Assembly (NCBI RefSeq): GCF_012926615.1
Contig: NZ_JABBNU010000013.1
Span: 82,021-146,020, forward strand
DNA length: 64,000 bases
Reading direction: 5' to 3'
Source: Marinigracilibium pacificum
GTDB lineage: Bacteria > Bacteroidota > Bacteroidia > Cytophagales > Cyclobacteriaceae
In this document: piece after piece, positions 43,777-52,962 of the stretch
Numbering within the stretch: position 1 is the stretch's first letter
Layout: every line of letters begins with the position of its first letter
The notes under the pieces: model-generated
Seen by the model: only the letters and a program-made list of their open reading frames with translations
Databases searched by the model: none
Told to the model about the DNA's origin: nothing
Translations under genes and position numbers: made by a program

Positions 43777-44247
43777 TTATTTAGATAAGATTTGAACAGG
43801 TCTGTTTAAACTCTCTTCAAGCGATATTAAAGTCTCAGTTCTTTCGATTCCATCAACTTTCTGGATCTTATCGTGTAACACCTCTCTAAGGTGATTTGTG
43901 TCTTTACAAAATAACTTTACAAATATACTGTAGTTACCTGTAGTGTAGTGAATAGATGCTATCTCCGGAATATCCTTTAGTCGAGAAGCTACTTCTTCAT
44001 AAAGAGATGATTTTTCTAAAAAAATGCCCAGGAAGGCTGTGATATCGTACCCAAGCTTTGAATAATCAATGCTGAGGGTAGAACCCTTGACGATACCCAT
44101 CTCTTCAAGTTTTCTCATTCTAACGTGCACTGTACCACCTGAAACAAATACTTTTTTAGCAATCTCAGTATAAGGTATTTTGGCGTCCTCAGTAAGTAAA
44201 CTTAGAATTTTTAAATCGATATTGTCAATTTCGTAATTCTTGCTCAT
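43777..44247 (-). CDS. Lrp/AsnC-family transcriptional regulator
   Basis: This 156-residue protein has an N-terminal winged helix-turn-helix (IDLKILSLLTEDAKIPYTEI with recognition helix VSGGTVHVRMRKLEEMGIV) and a C-terminal RAM domain for ligand binding and oligomerisation. Proteins of this type respond to amino acids and usually regulate their own gene. It is separated from sufB by 140 bp and is not clearly part of that operon. A perfect promoter lies just upstream. Confidence 0.88.
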   Translation of the reverse strand: MSKNYEIDNIDLKILSLLTEDAKIPYTEIAKKVFVSGGTVHVRMRKLEEMGIVKGSTLSIDYSKLGYDITAFLGIFLEKSSLYEEVASRLKDIPEIASIHYTTGNYSIFVKLFCKDTNHLREVLHDKIQKVDGIERTETLISLEESLNRPVQILSK

Positions 44248-44287
44248 TTTGAAGCTTTTGGATTAGTATTTGGATAAATAATTGTTT

Positions 44288-44317
44288 CAAAATTAAAATT
44301 CTTTTAATATGAATCAA
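44288..44317 (-). promoter_or_regulatory. Perfect promoter of the Lrp/AsnC gene
   Basis: On the minus strand TTG (44317-44315), a 19-base spacer and TAATTTTG (44295-44288) match the Bacteroidota consensus. The start would be about 44282, giving a leader of around 35 bases. Confidence 0.65.
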
Positions 44318-44415
44318 ATATTATTGATAAATTTTTAAAAATATTATAACCCTGTTAATTTTGCATAGTCTCAATGAGGAAAATGCTTGTCATACATAAT
44401 TAGTACTCATTGAAC

Positions 44416-44478
44416 TATTTTGGGTTAATGTTGTTTATTGAGAAGGGCTACTTATAGGGGGGTGGCCTTTTTCTTTTT
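44416..44478 (+). ncRNA. Repeat/terminator unit 1 (small RNA or attenuator)
   Basis: Bases 44416-44449 are identical to 44639-44672. They are followed by a hairpin AAGG(G)CTA ... TGGCCTT with one bulge and a U-tract. The unit may be a short stable RNA or a transcription attenuator. No known RNA family is recognised. Confidence 0.35.
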
Positions 44479-44638
44479 CCTTATTTTTGTAAGTTAAGTA
44501 CGCGAATTTCAAACGATTGCGTAATTTTTTTCGGAAAATTTTAGATTTTCCCAATAATATTTTTGCATTTAAAGAAAAAACGAATTTACTTACATGAATA
44601 AGTAAGAGAGTGCAGAGTTGAAAATCTTTGCATACTCG

Positions 44639-44700
44639 TATTTTGGGTTAATGTTGTTTATTGAGAAGGGCTGCTCCAATTAGGATGTGGCCTTTTTTTA
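44639..44700 (+). ncRNA. Repeat/terminator unit 2 (small RNA or attenuator)
   Basis: This unit has the same 34-bp sequence as unit 1, then a hairpin AAGG(G)CTGC ... GTGGCCTT and seven T. The loop differs from unit 1 while the stem is kept, which suggests selection on structure. A TTG about 18 bases before TATTTTGG could serve as its promoter. Confidence 0.35.
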
Positions 44701-44829
44701 TGCCCTTTTTTAAAAATATTCTTCATGCATACTTTTTTTTGCATTCAATTTTATTTTATTTGCTGTTCGGAAAACTGTTTTTTTAATTAATTTCAATAAA
44801 CCTAACAACTAACGAAACCTGAAATAAGC

Positions 44830-46512
44830 ATGAATGAAAGTGTATGGTTGAATAATTACCCGAAGGGTATACCTCATACTATCGATCCTGATAAATACAG
44901 TTCCTTAGTAGATTTATTTGAAGAATCTGTTAAAACTTACCGTGATAGGGTAGCTTATATAAATATGGATAAGTCTATTACCTTTGGTGATATTGATGAT
45001 TTATCCAAAAGATTTGCTTCATATCTACAAAATGAGCTTAATGTAAAGAAAGGTGATAGGGTTGCGATTCAAATGCCAAATTGTTTTCAGTATCCAATTG
45101 CAATGTTTGGTATACTAAGGGCAGGTGCAATAGTTGTAAATACTAATCCGTTGTATACAGCCCCTGAGATGGAACATCAGTTTAAAGATTCAGGGATCGA
45201 GACGGTAGTTATCATTGCTAACTTTGCAAGTAATCTCGAGAAGATTATTAAGAATACAAGTATCAAAAATGTTATCATAACTGAGCTTGGTGATATGCTC
45301 GGTTTCCTTAAAGGTAGCATTGTGAATTTTGTAGTGAAGAATGTCAAGAAGATGGTTCCTTCTTATAATCTTCCCGGAGCAATTAAATTTAAATCTACGT
45401 TAAAAGCGGATCCTGCAAAATTTAATAAGCAGACTCTTTCAGGTGATGACCTTGCATTCCTTCAATATACTGGTGGAACAACCGGTGTGTCAAAAGGAGC
45501 AATGCTTACTCACAGAAATATAATTGCGAATGCAGAGCAAACTCATGCCTGGATGAAACCTAAGTTGGTTGAAGGTCAGGAGTTAATGGTTACTGCTCTT
45601 CCTTTATACCATATTTTTGCTTTGACTGTAAACTGTATCCTGATGTTTAAGATTGGTGCGTCAAATTTATTGATCACTAATCCACGGGATATGAAAGCAT
45701 ATATTAAAGATGTTAAGAAGCATGATTTCACTGTTATGACTGGTGTTAACACGCTTTTTAATGGAATGATGAACCATCCTGATTTCAAGACTATTGATTT
45801 TTCAGGATTGAAGTTTTCTGTAGGTGGTGGTATGGCGGTTCAACGCGCTGTTGCAGAAAGATGGAAAAAGGAAACGAACTCTACTATTATAGAAGGGTAT
45901 GGTCTAACTGAATCATCTCCTGTACTTAATTGTAACCCTTTGGATGGCACTGATAAAATCGGTACCATAGGCCTTCCGTTGCCAAGTACTTTAATTAAGA
46001 TTGTTGATGATGAGGGTAACGAACAACCTCAGGGTGAAAGGGGGGAGCTTTGTGCTTATGGTCCTCAAATAATGAAGGGTTACTGGCAAAATGAAGAAGC
46101 AACCGATGATGTCCTGGTCGATGGATGGTTAAAAACCGGAGATATTGCCCAGATGGATGAGCAAGGATTCTTTAGAATTGTTGATAGAAAGAAAGAAATG
46201 ATAAACGTTTCTGGTTTCAATGTATATCCAAATGAAGTTGAAGATGCAATTGCAGCTAATGAAAAGGTGTTAGAAGTTGGTGCTATTGGTGTTCCAGATG
46301 AAAAGTCTACAGAGGTAGTGAAGGTTTATGTTGTTAAAAAGGACCAGTCACTTACTGAAGAAGAACTTCATTCTTTCTGTAAAAGTAATTTGACCGGATA
46401 CAAAAGACCTAAATACATTCAGTTTACTGATGAATTACCAAAGTCAAATGTTGGTAAAATATTAAGACGTGTTCTACGTGATAATGACCCAATGGTGAAA
46501 AGTAATGCCTGA
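44830..46512 (+). CDS. Long-chain fatty acid-CoA ligase (AMP-forming)
   Basis: This 560-residue enzyme activates fatty acids with ATP and CoA. The P-loop-like AMP-binding motif reads QYTGGTTGVSKGAMLTHRN, followed by EGYGLTESSPVLN, then GDIAQMDEQGFF and DRKKEMINVSGFNVYP. The C-terminal catalytic lysine region is KSNVGKILRR. The arrangement is that of FadD-type ligases (E. coli FadD is 561 residues). There is no signal peptide, so it is a cytoplasmic or peripheral membrane enzyme. The gene is alone, with a long leader region and a strong terminator. Confidence 0.92.
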   Translation: MNESVWLNNYPKGIPHTIDPDKYSSLVDLFEESVKTYRDRVAYINMDKSITFGDIDDLSKRFASYLQNELNVKKGDRVAIQMPNCFQYPIAMFGILRAGAIVVNTNPLYTAPEMEHQFKDSGIETVVIIANFASNLEKIIKNTSIKNVIITELGDMLGFLKGSIVNFVVKNVKKMVPSYNLPGAIKFKSTLKADPAKFNKQTLSGDDLAFLQYTGGTTGVSKGAMLTHRNIIANAEQTHAWMKPKLVEGQELMVTALPLYHIFALTVNCILMFKIGASNLLITNPRDMKAYIKDVKKHDFTVMTGVNTLFNGMMNHPDFKTIDFSGLKFSVGGGMAVQRAVAERWKKETNSTIIEGYGLTESSPVLNCNPLDGTDKIGTIGLPLPSTLIKIVDDEGNEQPQGERGELCAYGPQIMKGYWQNEEATDDVLVDGWLKTGDIAQMDEQGFFRIVDRKKEMINVSGFNVYPNEVEDAIAANEKVLEVGAIGVPDEKSTEVVKVYVVKKDQSLTEEELHSFCKSNLTGYKRPKYIQFTDELPKSNVGKILRRVLRDNDPMVKSNA

Positions 46513-46530
46513 AGGTAACGTCATTTATAT

Positions 46531-46567
46531 AAAAAAGCCGGTTATTGAAAAATAACCGGCTTTTTTT
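46531..46567. terminator. Bidirectional terminator
   Basis: AAAAAAGCCGGTTATT (46531-46546) pairs perfectly with AATAACCGGCTTTTTT (46551-46566) around GAAA. With A- and T-tracts on both sides it can serve the acyl-CoA ligase gene and the convergent gene at 46582. Confidence 0.92.
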
Positions 46568-46581
46568 ATGAATAGATGTTT

Positions 46582-47163
46582 TTAAACTATTACTAATGAA
46601 GGATCTTTTAGTAGATCGTTGATCTCCGATGGAGGACCGAAATGTTTATTCTTAAAACCATTGAGCAAATCAATTGTATGATTTGACATCAGGTTTGATA
46701 ACTCATCCATCACTTCTCCACTAAGCATATATGGTGATGTATTAGGCATTAATATTTTGCCCTTACAGACCGCAAATAATTGATACTCTTCTACTTCTTT
46801 AACTGATGTGCCTTTAATAAGACATGAGTTAGTGTTGTGTTCAATATTGTACGGATCCGTTATTAATTCATCATGATGCTTGCTCATCAAATGATCCTGA
46901 AAATATTCATCCATACTTCTTCTGCTGTCTTTGGATAGCTGCGATCTGAACGATTCAGCACATGATACACACATTGCATATTCAAATATTACATCCTCAG
47001 CATTAAGTTTTGGATATCTTTTGATCACCTTTTCAATAATGTATTGACTATTAGTCATGTAGAGCTCTTTATTACACTCTATACAAAATTGAAACGGAGC
47101 CTTTTCAGCATAAGAATAAAATTGCTTAGGAATCTCAATTAAATTACTATTATGATCAGGCAT
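46582..47163 (-). CDS. Uncharacterised CxxC zinc-ribbon-like protein
   Basis: This 193-residue cytoplasmic protein has two CxxC pairs, FCIECNKEL near residue 27 and MCVSCAESF near residue 68. They are spaced so as to hold one zinc ion as in a split zinc ribbon. The C-terminal half is helical, with MSGEV/MLSGEVMDELSNLM-like segments. No family name can be given. It stands alone between the ligase terminator and the TerB-like gene, and a -7 box (TACTTTTG, 47199-47192) lies about 29 bases upstream of its start. Confidence 0.55.
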   Translation of the reverse strand: MPDHNSNLIEIPKQFYSYAEKAPFQFCIECNKELYMTNSQYIIEKVIKRYPKLNAEDVIFEYAMCVSCAESFRSQLSKDSRRSMDEYFQDHLMSKHHDELITDPYNIEHNTNSCLIKGTSVKEVEEYQLFAVCKGKILMPNTSPYMLSGEVMDELSNLMSNHTIDLLNGFKNKHFGPPSEINDLLKDPSLVIV

Positions 47164-47296
47164 TATATAAAATTTTGGCTTTTGACTTGTGCAAAAGTAA
47201 GAATTAAAAAGGGGAATCCTAAGCCTAATTACTTCGATTTTATTACTTTGATTTATTCCAAGATTTATTTATATTATAGTAATAAAATTTATCGTT

Positions 47297-47737
47297 ATGG
47301 TAGGATTTTTCGAAACAGATCATTTGAAATTCAAGAAAAAATATATTTCAAATCTTATTGCATTAGCGCATGCTGACGGTCATTTTCATGAAGATGAATT
47401 AACATTTATTCAGAATGCTGCCAAAAGACTAGATCTTAAGGATAAGTATTTAAATGAATTGCTTGAGAATGTCGATGAGCTTAAAATAGAGGTGCCAACA
47501 AGTCTGAATTCAAAACTTGATCTTCTTCATGATCTTAGTATTTTAATTCTGGCTGATGGTAATATAGATGAGAATGAATTAGCTTTTGCCCGGCATGTTA
47601 GCCATTTGATGGGTTTAAAAGAAAACTTTGTAATAGATCTGATTTATAAGTTTGAGAAAGACCATCCAAATCTTACTCAATGGGAAGAAATGAAAAGAAA
47701 CTTCCTCGATGACATGTCTATCATCGAGGCTGCCTGA
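47297..47737 (+). CDS. TerB-like protein
   Basis: This 146-residue helical protein has two parallel acidic motifs, ALAHADGHFHEDELTFI (residues about 22-38) and ILILADGNIDENELAFARH (about 77-95). These are the metal-binding-like DGxxxxxE pattern of the TerB / tellurite-resistance family. No other ter gene is nearby, so a general stress or membrane-associated role is more likely than tellurite resistance itself. An inverted repeat CCTCGATGA/TCATCGAGG lies in its last codons (47704-47729). Confidence 0.75.
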   Translation: MVGFFETDHLKFKKKYISNLIALAHADGHFHEDELTFIQNAAKRLDLKDKYLNELLENVDELKIEVPTSLNSKLDLLHDLSILILADGNIDENELAFARHVSHLMGLKENFVIDLIYKFEKDHPNLTQWEEMKRNFLDDMSIIEAA

Positions 47738-47744
47738 TTAAATT

Positions 47745-50700
47745 TTATATTCCTAATTCGTCTTGTAGTTCTCTAAGATCTACCGGAACAACTCTTGAAA
47801 CACCTTGCTCAATCATTGTGATTCCATAAATGATATCAGTTGATGCCATTGTACGTTTGTTATGTGTTACAATGATAAACTGAGAATCTTTACTAAATGT
47901 CTTAATGATGTTATTGAATTTATCAATATTGGCATCATCAAGTGGAGCATCTACCTCATCGAAAATACAGAACGGTGCCGGTTTTAAAAGATAGATAGCA
48001 AATAATAATGAAGTAGCTGTTAAAGTTTTTTCTCCTCCGGAAAGCTGATTAATTGTAAGTGGCCTTTTTCCTTTTGGTTTGGCCATAATCTCAATTTTTG
48101 AATCTAAAGGATTTTCAGGGTCGACTAATGTTAAATCACAATCGTCTTCTTCGGTAAATAATGATCTGAATACCTTTTGGAAATTATCTTTTATTTCTTC
48201 AAATGATTTTAGGAAACTTTCTCTTGCAACTGAATCAATTTCATTTATTGTTTCTAAAAGCGATGCTTTTGCCTCTAACAAATCATCGCGTTGTTGAGTG
48301 ATAAAATCATGTCGCTCCTTAATTTCCTGATAAGCTTCCATTGCCATCGGGTTAATCGGACCGATCCTTTCCATTTTATCCTTGATTTTGCTTACGTTTT
48401 CTCTCAGTTCTTCTTCAGAAAGCCCGGAGTCAGGTAATTCCTCTGCACTTTTTCGAAGTAAAGCATCAAGGTCTACTTCAAACTCAACAGATAGTCTTTC
48501 TTTGATACCCGTTAACTTTAATTTAGCCTCATTCAAACTAGACTTTAACTCCATTGTAAGTGTGTCAATGTCCTCTTTCTTATGTTGAAAGGTTTTTAGT
48601 TGCTTCTCAAATTCATCAACATTACCTCTGGCTGCGTAATATTCACGCTCAGCCTCATTAACACCCTTTTCAATACTTTCTTTTTCCTGATACATTTCTA
48701 TCAGTTCATCCTCGGCATGTTCTGACCTGTCAAGAAGACCTCTTACTTCTTCTTCGGTCTCTTTTAGTTCCTCTTGGTTTTTCTCAATTCGAACCTTGCT
48801 ACTCTCAAAAGCTGATTCTTTAAAAGAGATTTCCTGCTCTATTGAATTGAGTTTGTTTTGTATCTGGTGGAATTTGATGTTTTCCTCGTTGTAAGCTGTA
48901 GATTTTTGTGAAAGCACCTCACTCATTTCTTCCAGCTGGTCACTTAAGATCGCAATCTCTTCTTCTGTTGCATTAAGCTGTCCCTCTTCTTCAGAAACTT
49001 TTGGTCTGAGTGTCTCAAGATCTTCTTTGTATTCAGCTATTTTCTCCTGAATGTCTTCTCTTCTGTTTGCATTACTATTCAACATTTCGGAGAATTGCTC
49101 ATGCTTTGTTCTCAGAGACACATATTCTTCGTTAATCTGGGAAATCTGGGTTTTTAATTCCTCGATCTCTTCCTTTTCAGAACTTTCCAGGAGCTTATGT
49201 AGCTCTTTCTGGTTATCCTCCAGGCTTTTGTTTATCTGATGAATCCTTTTTGATAAGCTATCAATAACTTCCTGTAATTTCTCAAGGTTTTTAGCTCTAC
49301 CGATTCTCTTACCTTCAAACAGGCCTACGGAACCTCCGGTAATGCTGTTAACTCTTCGGGTTATCTTTCCACTGACAGTTATAAAAATACAATCTGGATC
49401 ATCAGGGATGTCGTTTTCATTTCCATCAACTATGTAAACATTGTCAAGAACATGGGAGATAAGTTTTCTATACTTTTCATCATATTCTATAACACTGGTT
49501 GCAGGAAATGCCTTGTCAAAAAACTTATGTTCAGTATATTTTTTCTTTTCAAAACTATCAAGAATGAAAAAGTGAGCTTTTCCTCTGGAAGCATCATTTA
49601 AAAGATTAATAGCCTTATATGCATCATCATATTCTTTGACAATGTAATAGTTCATATAGGGCTCCAGGAAATTCTCAATTGTTATCCTGTATTTTTCATC
49701 TGTTGTAAGAACATCAGAAAGGAGAGGGGCATCTTTATTCCAGTTTTTGTGTTTTTTCAGGAATTTAATAGCCTCCGGAAAACCTTCGAGGTTATCAACC
49801 AGTGATTTTGTCAGGTTATATTCATTTTGTTTTGCATCAAGCTTACGGTTTGTCTGATGCATTTCTTCCTTGATTACCTCTATTGTTTTCTTTACTGCTT
49901 CCAGTCTCTGCTGAAGCTGTTCTTCTTTTGCCTGTTTCTGGGTAAGAGTATCTTTTTTCTCATTCAGGTATTCCGACAACTCATTAAGTTTCTCGGCAAA
50001 CTGCTCAATGTTGGCAGTTTTTTCAGAGGTTTCATCTGTTGTTTTTTCTAGTTCCTGTTGAAGAGTATTTACCTGGATCTCCTTTATTTCAAGTTCCTTT
50101 TTTATTTGGTAAACGTTATTTTGTTTCTCCCTCAGTGTTTTATTTAAAACCGAAACCTTCTCTTGTAAGATAGCTGTCTCTGATTTTTGAGCTTCATAGG
50201 CAGCTTTTAGCTCTTCGACATAAGCTGTTTCTTCAGCTACTTTCTTTTCAATAACTGATTTTTCTTCTGTAAGACTTTTTATACTAAATGCCGCACGATC
50301 ATTACTCTTTTTATCGAGATCAATCTGTTCTCTGAGTTTGTCAGTTTTATCAGTAAGAAAGCGCATTCTTTCATTTTTAATTTTATTTTCGCTTTCATAC
50401 TGCCTGATTTTCGAGACATAGTTGTTTAATGCTTTTTGTCTGCTAGATAGAAGTTTTTCTTTTCCTATGATATCAGCCTTTAACTTTTCAATTTCAGCTT
50501 CTCTTTCTTTTAGCTGCTTGCTAATTGAAATCTTTTTATCATTTTCTTCTTCAATCCGCTTTTCTATATCATTTATATTCGACTTCTGCTCTGATACTGA
50601 TTTTACTGCCAGTTCAATGCTTAGCTCTTTATAGTCTTTTTTATAATTGTAGTATTTTTCGGCTTGTTTTGCCTGTCTTTCCAGTGATTTAAGGTTCTTA

Positions 50701-51296
50701 TCTATTTCAAAGAGAAGGTCTTCCACACGATTAAGGTCATCATCAGTGCCTTCAAGTTTTCTTAAAGTTTCCTTTTTTCTGATCTTGAATTTTGAAACTC
50801 CTGCAGCTTCTTCAAATAAATCTCTTCTGGCATTTTCCTTATCATTAAGAATGTCATCGACCATTTTTAACTCGATGATTGTGTATGAATTGGAAGATAT
50901 ACCTGTGTCTAAAAACAGGTTTGTGATATCTTTTAGTCTGCAGGTAACACCATTTAATAGGTATTCACTTTCACCAGATCGGTAATATCTTCTGGTAATT
51001 GTAATCTGAGAATATTCTGTTGGAAGAAGATTTTTGGTATTGTTAAATGTCATGGAAACCTCAGCCATGCCGGCAGCTTTCCTCTTTTTTGTTCCATTAA
51101 AAATGACATTTTCCATTTTATCAGATCTCAGGTTCTTTGTTCTCTGTTCTCCAAGAACCCATCTGATGGAATCTACAACATTGGATTTACCACATCCATT
51201 TGGCCCAACAATTCCTGTTATCCCTTCGTCAAAATTGATAACAATTCTGTCGCCAAAACTCTTAAATCCTTTTACCTCAAGTTTAGAAAGCTGCAT
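47745..51296 (-). CDS. smc: Chromosome segregation protein SMC
   Basis: This 1183-residue ATPase organises the chromosome with ScpA and ScpB. The N-terminal head has Walker A GIVGPNGCGKSNVVDSIRW. Long coiled coils flank a hinge at about residues 510-660 (LSDVLTTDEKYRITIENFLE; RRVNSITGGSVGLFEGKRI). The C-terminal head has the signature INQLSGGEKTLTATSLLFA and Walker B PFCIFDEVDAPLDDANI. Length and order are standard. It is convergent with the TerB-like gene, 7 bp apart. Confidence 0.96.
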   Translation of the reverse strand: MQLSKLEVKGFKSFGDRIVINFDEGITGIVGPNGCGKSNVVDSIRWVLGEQRTKNLRSDKMENVIFNGTKKRKAAGMAEVSMTFNNTKNLLPTEYSQITITRRYYRSGESEYLLNGVTCRLKDITNLFLDTGISSNSYTIIELKMVDDILNDKENARRDLFEEAAGVSKFKIRKKETLRKLEGTDDDLNRVEDLLFEIDKNLKSLERQAKQAEKYYNYKKDYKELSIELAVKSVSEQKSNINDIEKRIEEENDKKISISKQLKEREAEIEKLKADIIGKEKLLSSRQKALNNYVSKIRQYESENKIKNERMRFLTDKTDKLREQIDLDKKSNDRAAFSIKSLTEEKSVIEKKVAEETAYVEELKAAYEAQKSETAILQEKVSVLNKTLREKQNNVYQIKKELEIKEIQVNTLQQELEKTTDETSEKTANIEQFAEKLNELSEYLNEKKDTLTQKQAKEEQLQQRLEAVKKTIEVIKEEMHQTNRKLDAKQNEYNLTKSLVDNLEGFPEAIKFLKKHKNWNKDAPLLSDVLTTDEKYRITIENFLEPYMNYYIVKEYDDAYKAINLLNDASRGKAHFFILDSFEKKKYTEHKFFDKAFPATSVIEYDEKYRKLISHVLDNVYIVDGNENDIPDDPDCIFITVSGKITRRVNSITGGSVGLFEGKRIGRAKNLEKLQEVIDSLSKRIHQINKSLEDNQKELHKLLESSEKEEIEELKTQISQINEEYVSLRTKHEQFSEMLNSNANRREDIQEKIAEYKEDLETLRPKVSEEEGQLNATEEEIAILSDQLEEMSEVLSQKSTAYNEENIKFHQIQNKLNSIEQEISFKESAFESSKVRIEKNQEELKETEEEVRGLLDRSEHAEDELIEMYQEKESIEKGVNEAEREYYAARGNVDEFEKQLKTFQHKKEDIDTLTMELKSSLNEAKLKLTGIKERLSVEFEVDLDALLRKSAEELPDSGLSEEELRENVSKIKDKMERIGPINPMAMEAYQEIKERHDFITQQRDDLLEAKASLLETINEIDSVARESFLKSFEEIKDNFQKVFRSLFTEEDDCDLTLVDPENPLDSKIEIMAKPKGKRPLTINQLSGGEKTLTATSLLFAIYLLKPAPFCIFDEVDAPLDDANIDKFNNIIKTFSKDSQFIIVTHNKRTMASTDIIYGITMIEQGVSRVVPVDLRELQDELGI

Positions 51297-51439
51297 GCAG
51301 ATTATTTTATTAGGTTTTTGTCAGGGATTTGATTAAACTTGACCGTTGGCTCCTTTTGCAACGTCAATCAATTATTTAAGATAATTATTCTGACCCCGTA
51401 GCCTTCAAAATTAATATTATTTTTTAAAAAATCTATTCA

Positions 51440-51937
51440 ATGGACATTTTAGAATTTCTACCGTTTATAATAGCTATCGTTATTTATATAATCAAATTTG
51501 CTTTGAAAGCGAATAAGGAATCTTCAGAGCCTATTGAAACGATTGAAACACAGCGTAATAGTGGAGGAAGGCCAAAGTCTTTTGAGGAATTACTACAAGA
51601 AATTCAAGGAAATAAAGCCAGTCAACGACAACCACAATATGATGAGTTCTCTGATGATTATGAAGAGGAGAAAGAGGTGGAAACGGAAAATAGACGAAGG
51701 TTTACTGCTGAAAAGGAGAGTGAGATTAAAGATACATATCGGAAATCAATAGCAGCAGCAAAAAAATCTACCAAGATAGAAAATAAAAACCTTGATAAGT
51801 CTCATGAGCGCTTTGAGAATTTTAAAATTCGTAAGCAGGAGTCTCAGGGTAGCCGATATAAGAAAATGCTTAGGAATAGTAATTCTGCAAAAGATGCAAT
51901 AATTCTTAGTGAAATTCTTAATCGAAAGGAGTATTAA
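51440..51937 (+). CDS. Small membrane-anchored charged protein
   Basis: This 165-residue protein begins with one transmembrane segment (residues 4-21, FLPFIIAIVIYIIKFAL). It continues as a very polar, basic and probably disordered or coiled tail (GGRPKSFEELLQEI, then Lys/Glu-rich). This plan is frequent in Bacteroidota genomes next to smc, but no function is known. It is divergent from smc, and its stop overlaps that of the convergent phosphatase gene. Confidence 0.6.
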   Translation: MDILEFLPFIIAIVIYIIKFALKANKESSEPIETIETQRNSGGRPKSFEELLQEIQGNKASQRQPQYDEFSDDYEEEKEVETENRRRFTAEKESEIKDTYRKSIAAAKKSTKIENKNLDKSHERFENFKIRKQESQGSRYKKMLRNSNSAKDAIILSEILNRKEY

Positions 51938-52914
51938 GATACCGTATGAATTTGTGATTCGTATTTTGTCCAAAGTTCTGCTCCATCTTTGCCTATAATT
52001 AATGGAATATTTAAGTCTGTAAGATCTTCTTTTAAGGACTTTAATTCATCACTTCTCTTACTTTTTTGGTTATATTTTCTAATCAATATAGCTTTTACTC
52101 TATCAGGATATTTGTTGGCGATTTCATGATATATTTCCGGGTCATGTTGAGAATTATCTCCTACAAGAATAAATTTAGTGTCTTTCATTAAGTTCATAAC
52201 GAACATGATAGATCTGAATTTATGAAAATCATGATCACGGTTTTTATCCTTTCTTTTAAAGAACTGTTTAACCACTTTATATTCATTTAAAAATAACGGT
52301 CCTTTAGGGAAATCATGTTTTGTAATAAAAGTAGAAATCAGGAGGAACAGGTTCATTTCACTATTAGAAATATAAAAAATCATGCTGTTATCTTCTGTTA
52401 GTTTATCATATAGAGCGGCCATATCATTAACAGGTCGTCTATGATGAGGATTTTTTAAAAACAGGTGCTTAAATCTTTTTCGGACACGAGTACTATGAGA
52501 GACTAATATAGTATCATCAATATCTGAAATTACAGCATGATCATCATAGCTATTCAAATCATACACAAACGAATTTGATACCTCTGGTACAATAATAGGG
52601 GTATTATCGTCCAAACTATAGGTTATGTTCAAATCAGAAATGTCCTTTGTGACACCACATTCAAATTCAGTATGGAAGAAACCATTTTGATCAATTAGAG
52701 TCTCTTTTTGTATACCATTAAATTCAATTATTATTTTTTTATTTTTAGTTGGTTTTTGTGAAAAATACCTGTAAACCAGTTTAATATTGTAAATTGGATT
52801 TGTTGATTTTTTGAGATTTAAATATTTTGGTTTCATCCATATTACCTGTCCCTGAATATGAATTTTTTCTTCATATTTTAAAATCAGTTGCGGTAATAGG
52901 TGAGGTTTTTTCAC
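51934..52914 (-). CDS. App1-type (DUF2183) HAD-like phosphatase
   Basis: This 326-residue protein is read from a GTG at 52914. The first half is a beta-rich module (VIWMKPKYLNLKKS, TLIDQNGFFHTEF). The second half has the HAD nucleophile motif VISDIDDTILVS (DxDxT), then FYISNSE and KFILVGDNSQHDPEIYHEIA. This fits the DUF2183 / App1 family, whose yeast member is a phosphatidate phosphatase. The neighbour at 52963 is a diacylglycerol-kinase-family lipid kinase, transcribed divergently, so both may act on the phosphatidate/diacylglycerol balance. Confidence 0.8.
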   Translation of the reverse strand: MKKPHLLPQLILKYEEKIHIQGQVIWMKPKYLNLKKSTNPIYNIKLVYRYFSQKPTKNKKIIIEFNGIQKETLIDQNGFFHTEFECGVTKDISDLNITYSLDDNTPIIVPEVSNSFVYDLNSYDDHAVISDIDDTILVSHSTRVRKRFKHLFLKNPHHRRPVNDMAALYDKLTEDNSMIFYISNSEMNLFLLISTFITKHDFPKGPLFLNEYKVVKQFFKRKDKNRDHDFHKFRSIMFVMNLMKDTKFILVGDNSQHDPEIYHEIANKYPDRVKAILIRKYNQKSKRSDELKSLKEDLTDLNIPLIIGKDGAELWTKYESQIHTVS

Positions 52915-52962
52915 GATTAAAATGTTTGAAAGATTCTATAACTAAACAAGAAATTAGCTTAA

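Larger units (their letters stand above)
44318..44829. other. Long intergenic region before the acyl-CoA ligase
   Basis: No protein gene is credible. The stretch holds two tandem units, listed separately at 44416 and 44639, that share 34 identical bases and each end in a hairpin with U-tract. Between them is AT-rich sequence with an imperfect palindrome GTAAGTTAAGTACGCGAATT and a repeat of CTTAC/GTAAG at about 44588-44606. Confidence 0.5.

Noticed and set aside
47152..47376. Plus-strand ORF of 74 codons before the TerB-like gene
   Set aside because: It overlaps the TerB-like gene in another frame and shows biased low-complexity Tyr/Ile/Lys content from AT-rich DNA.
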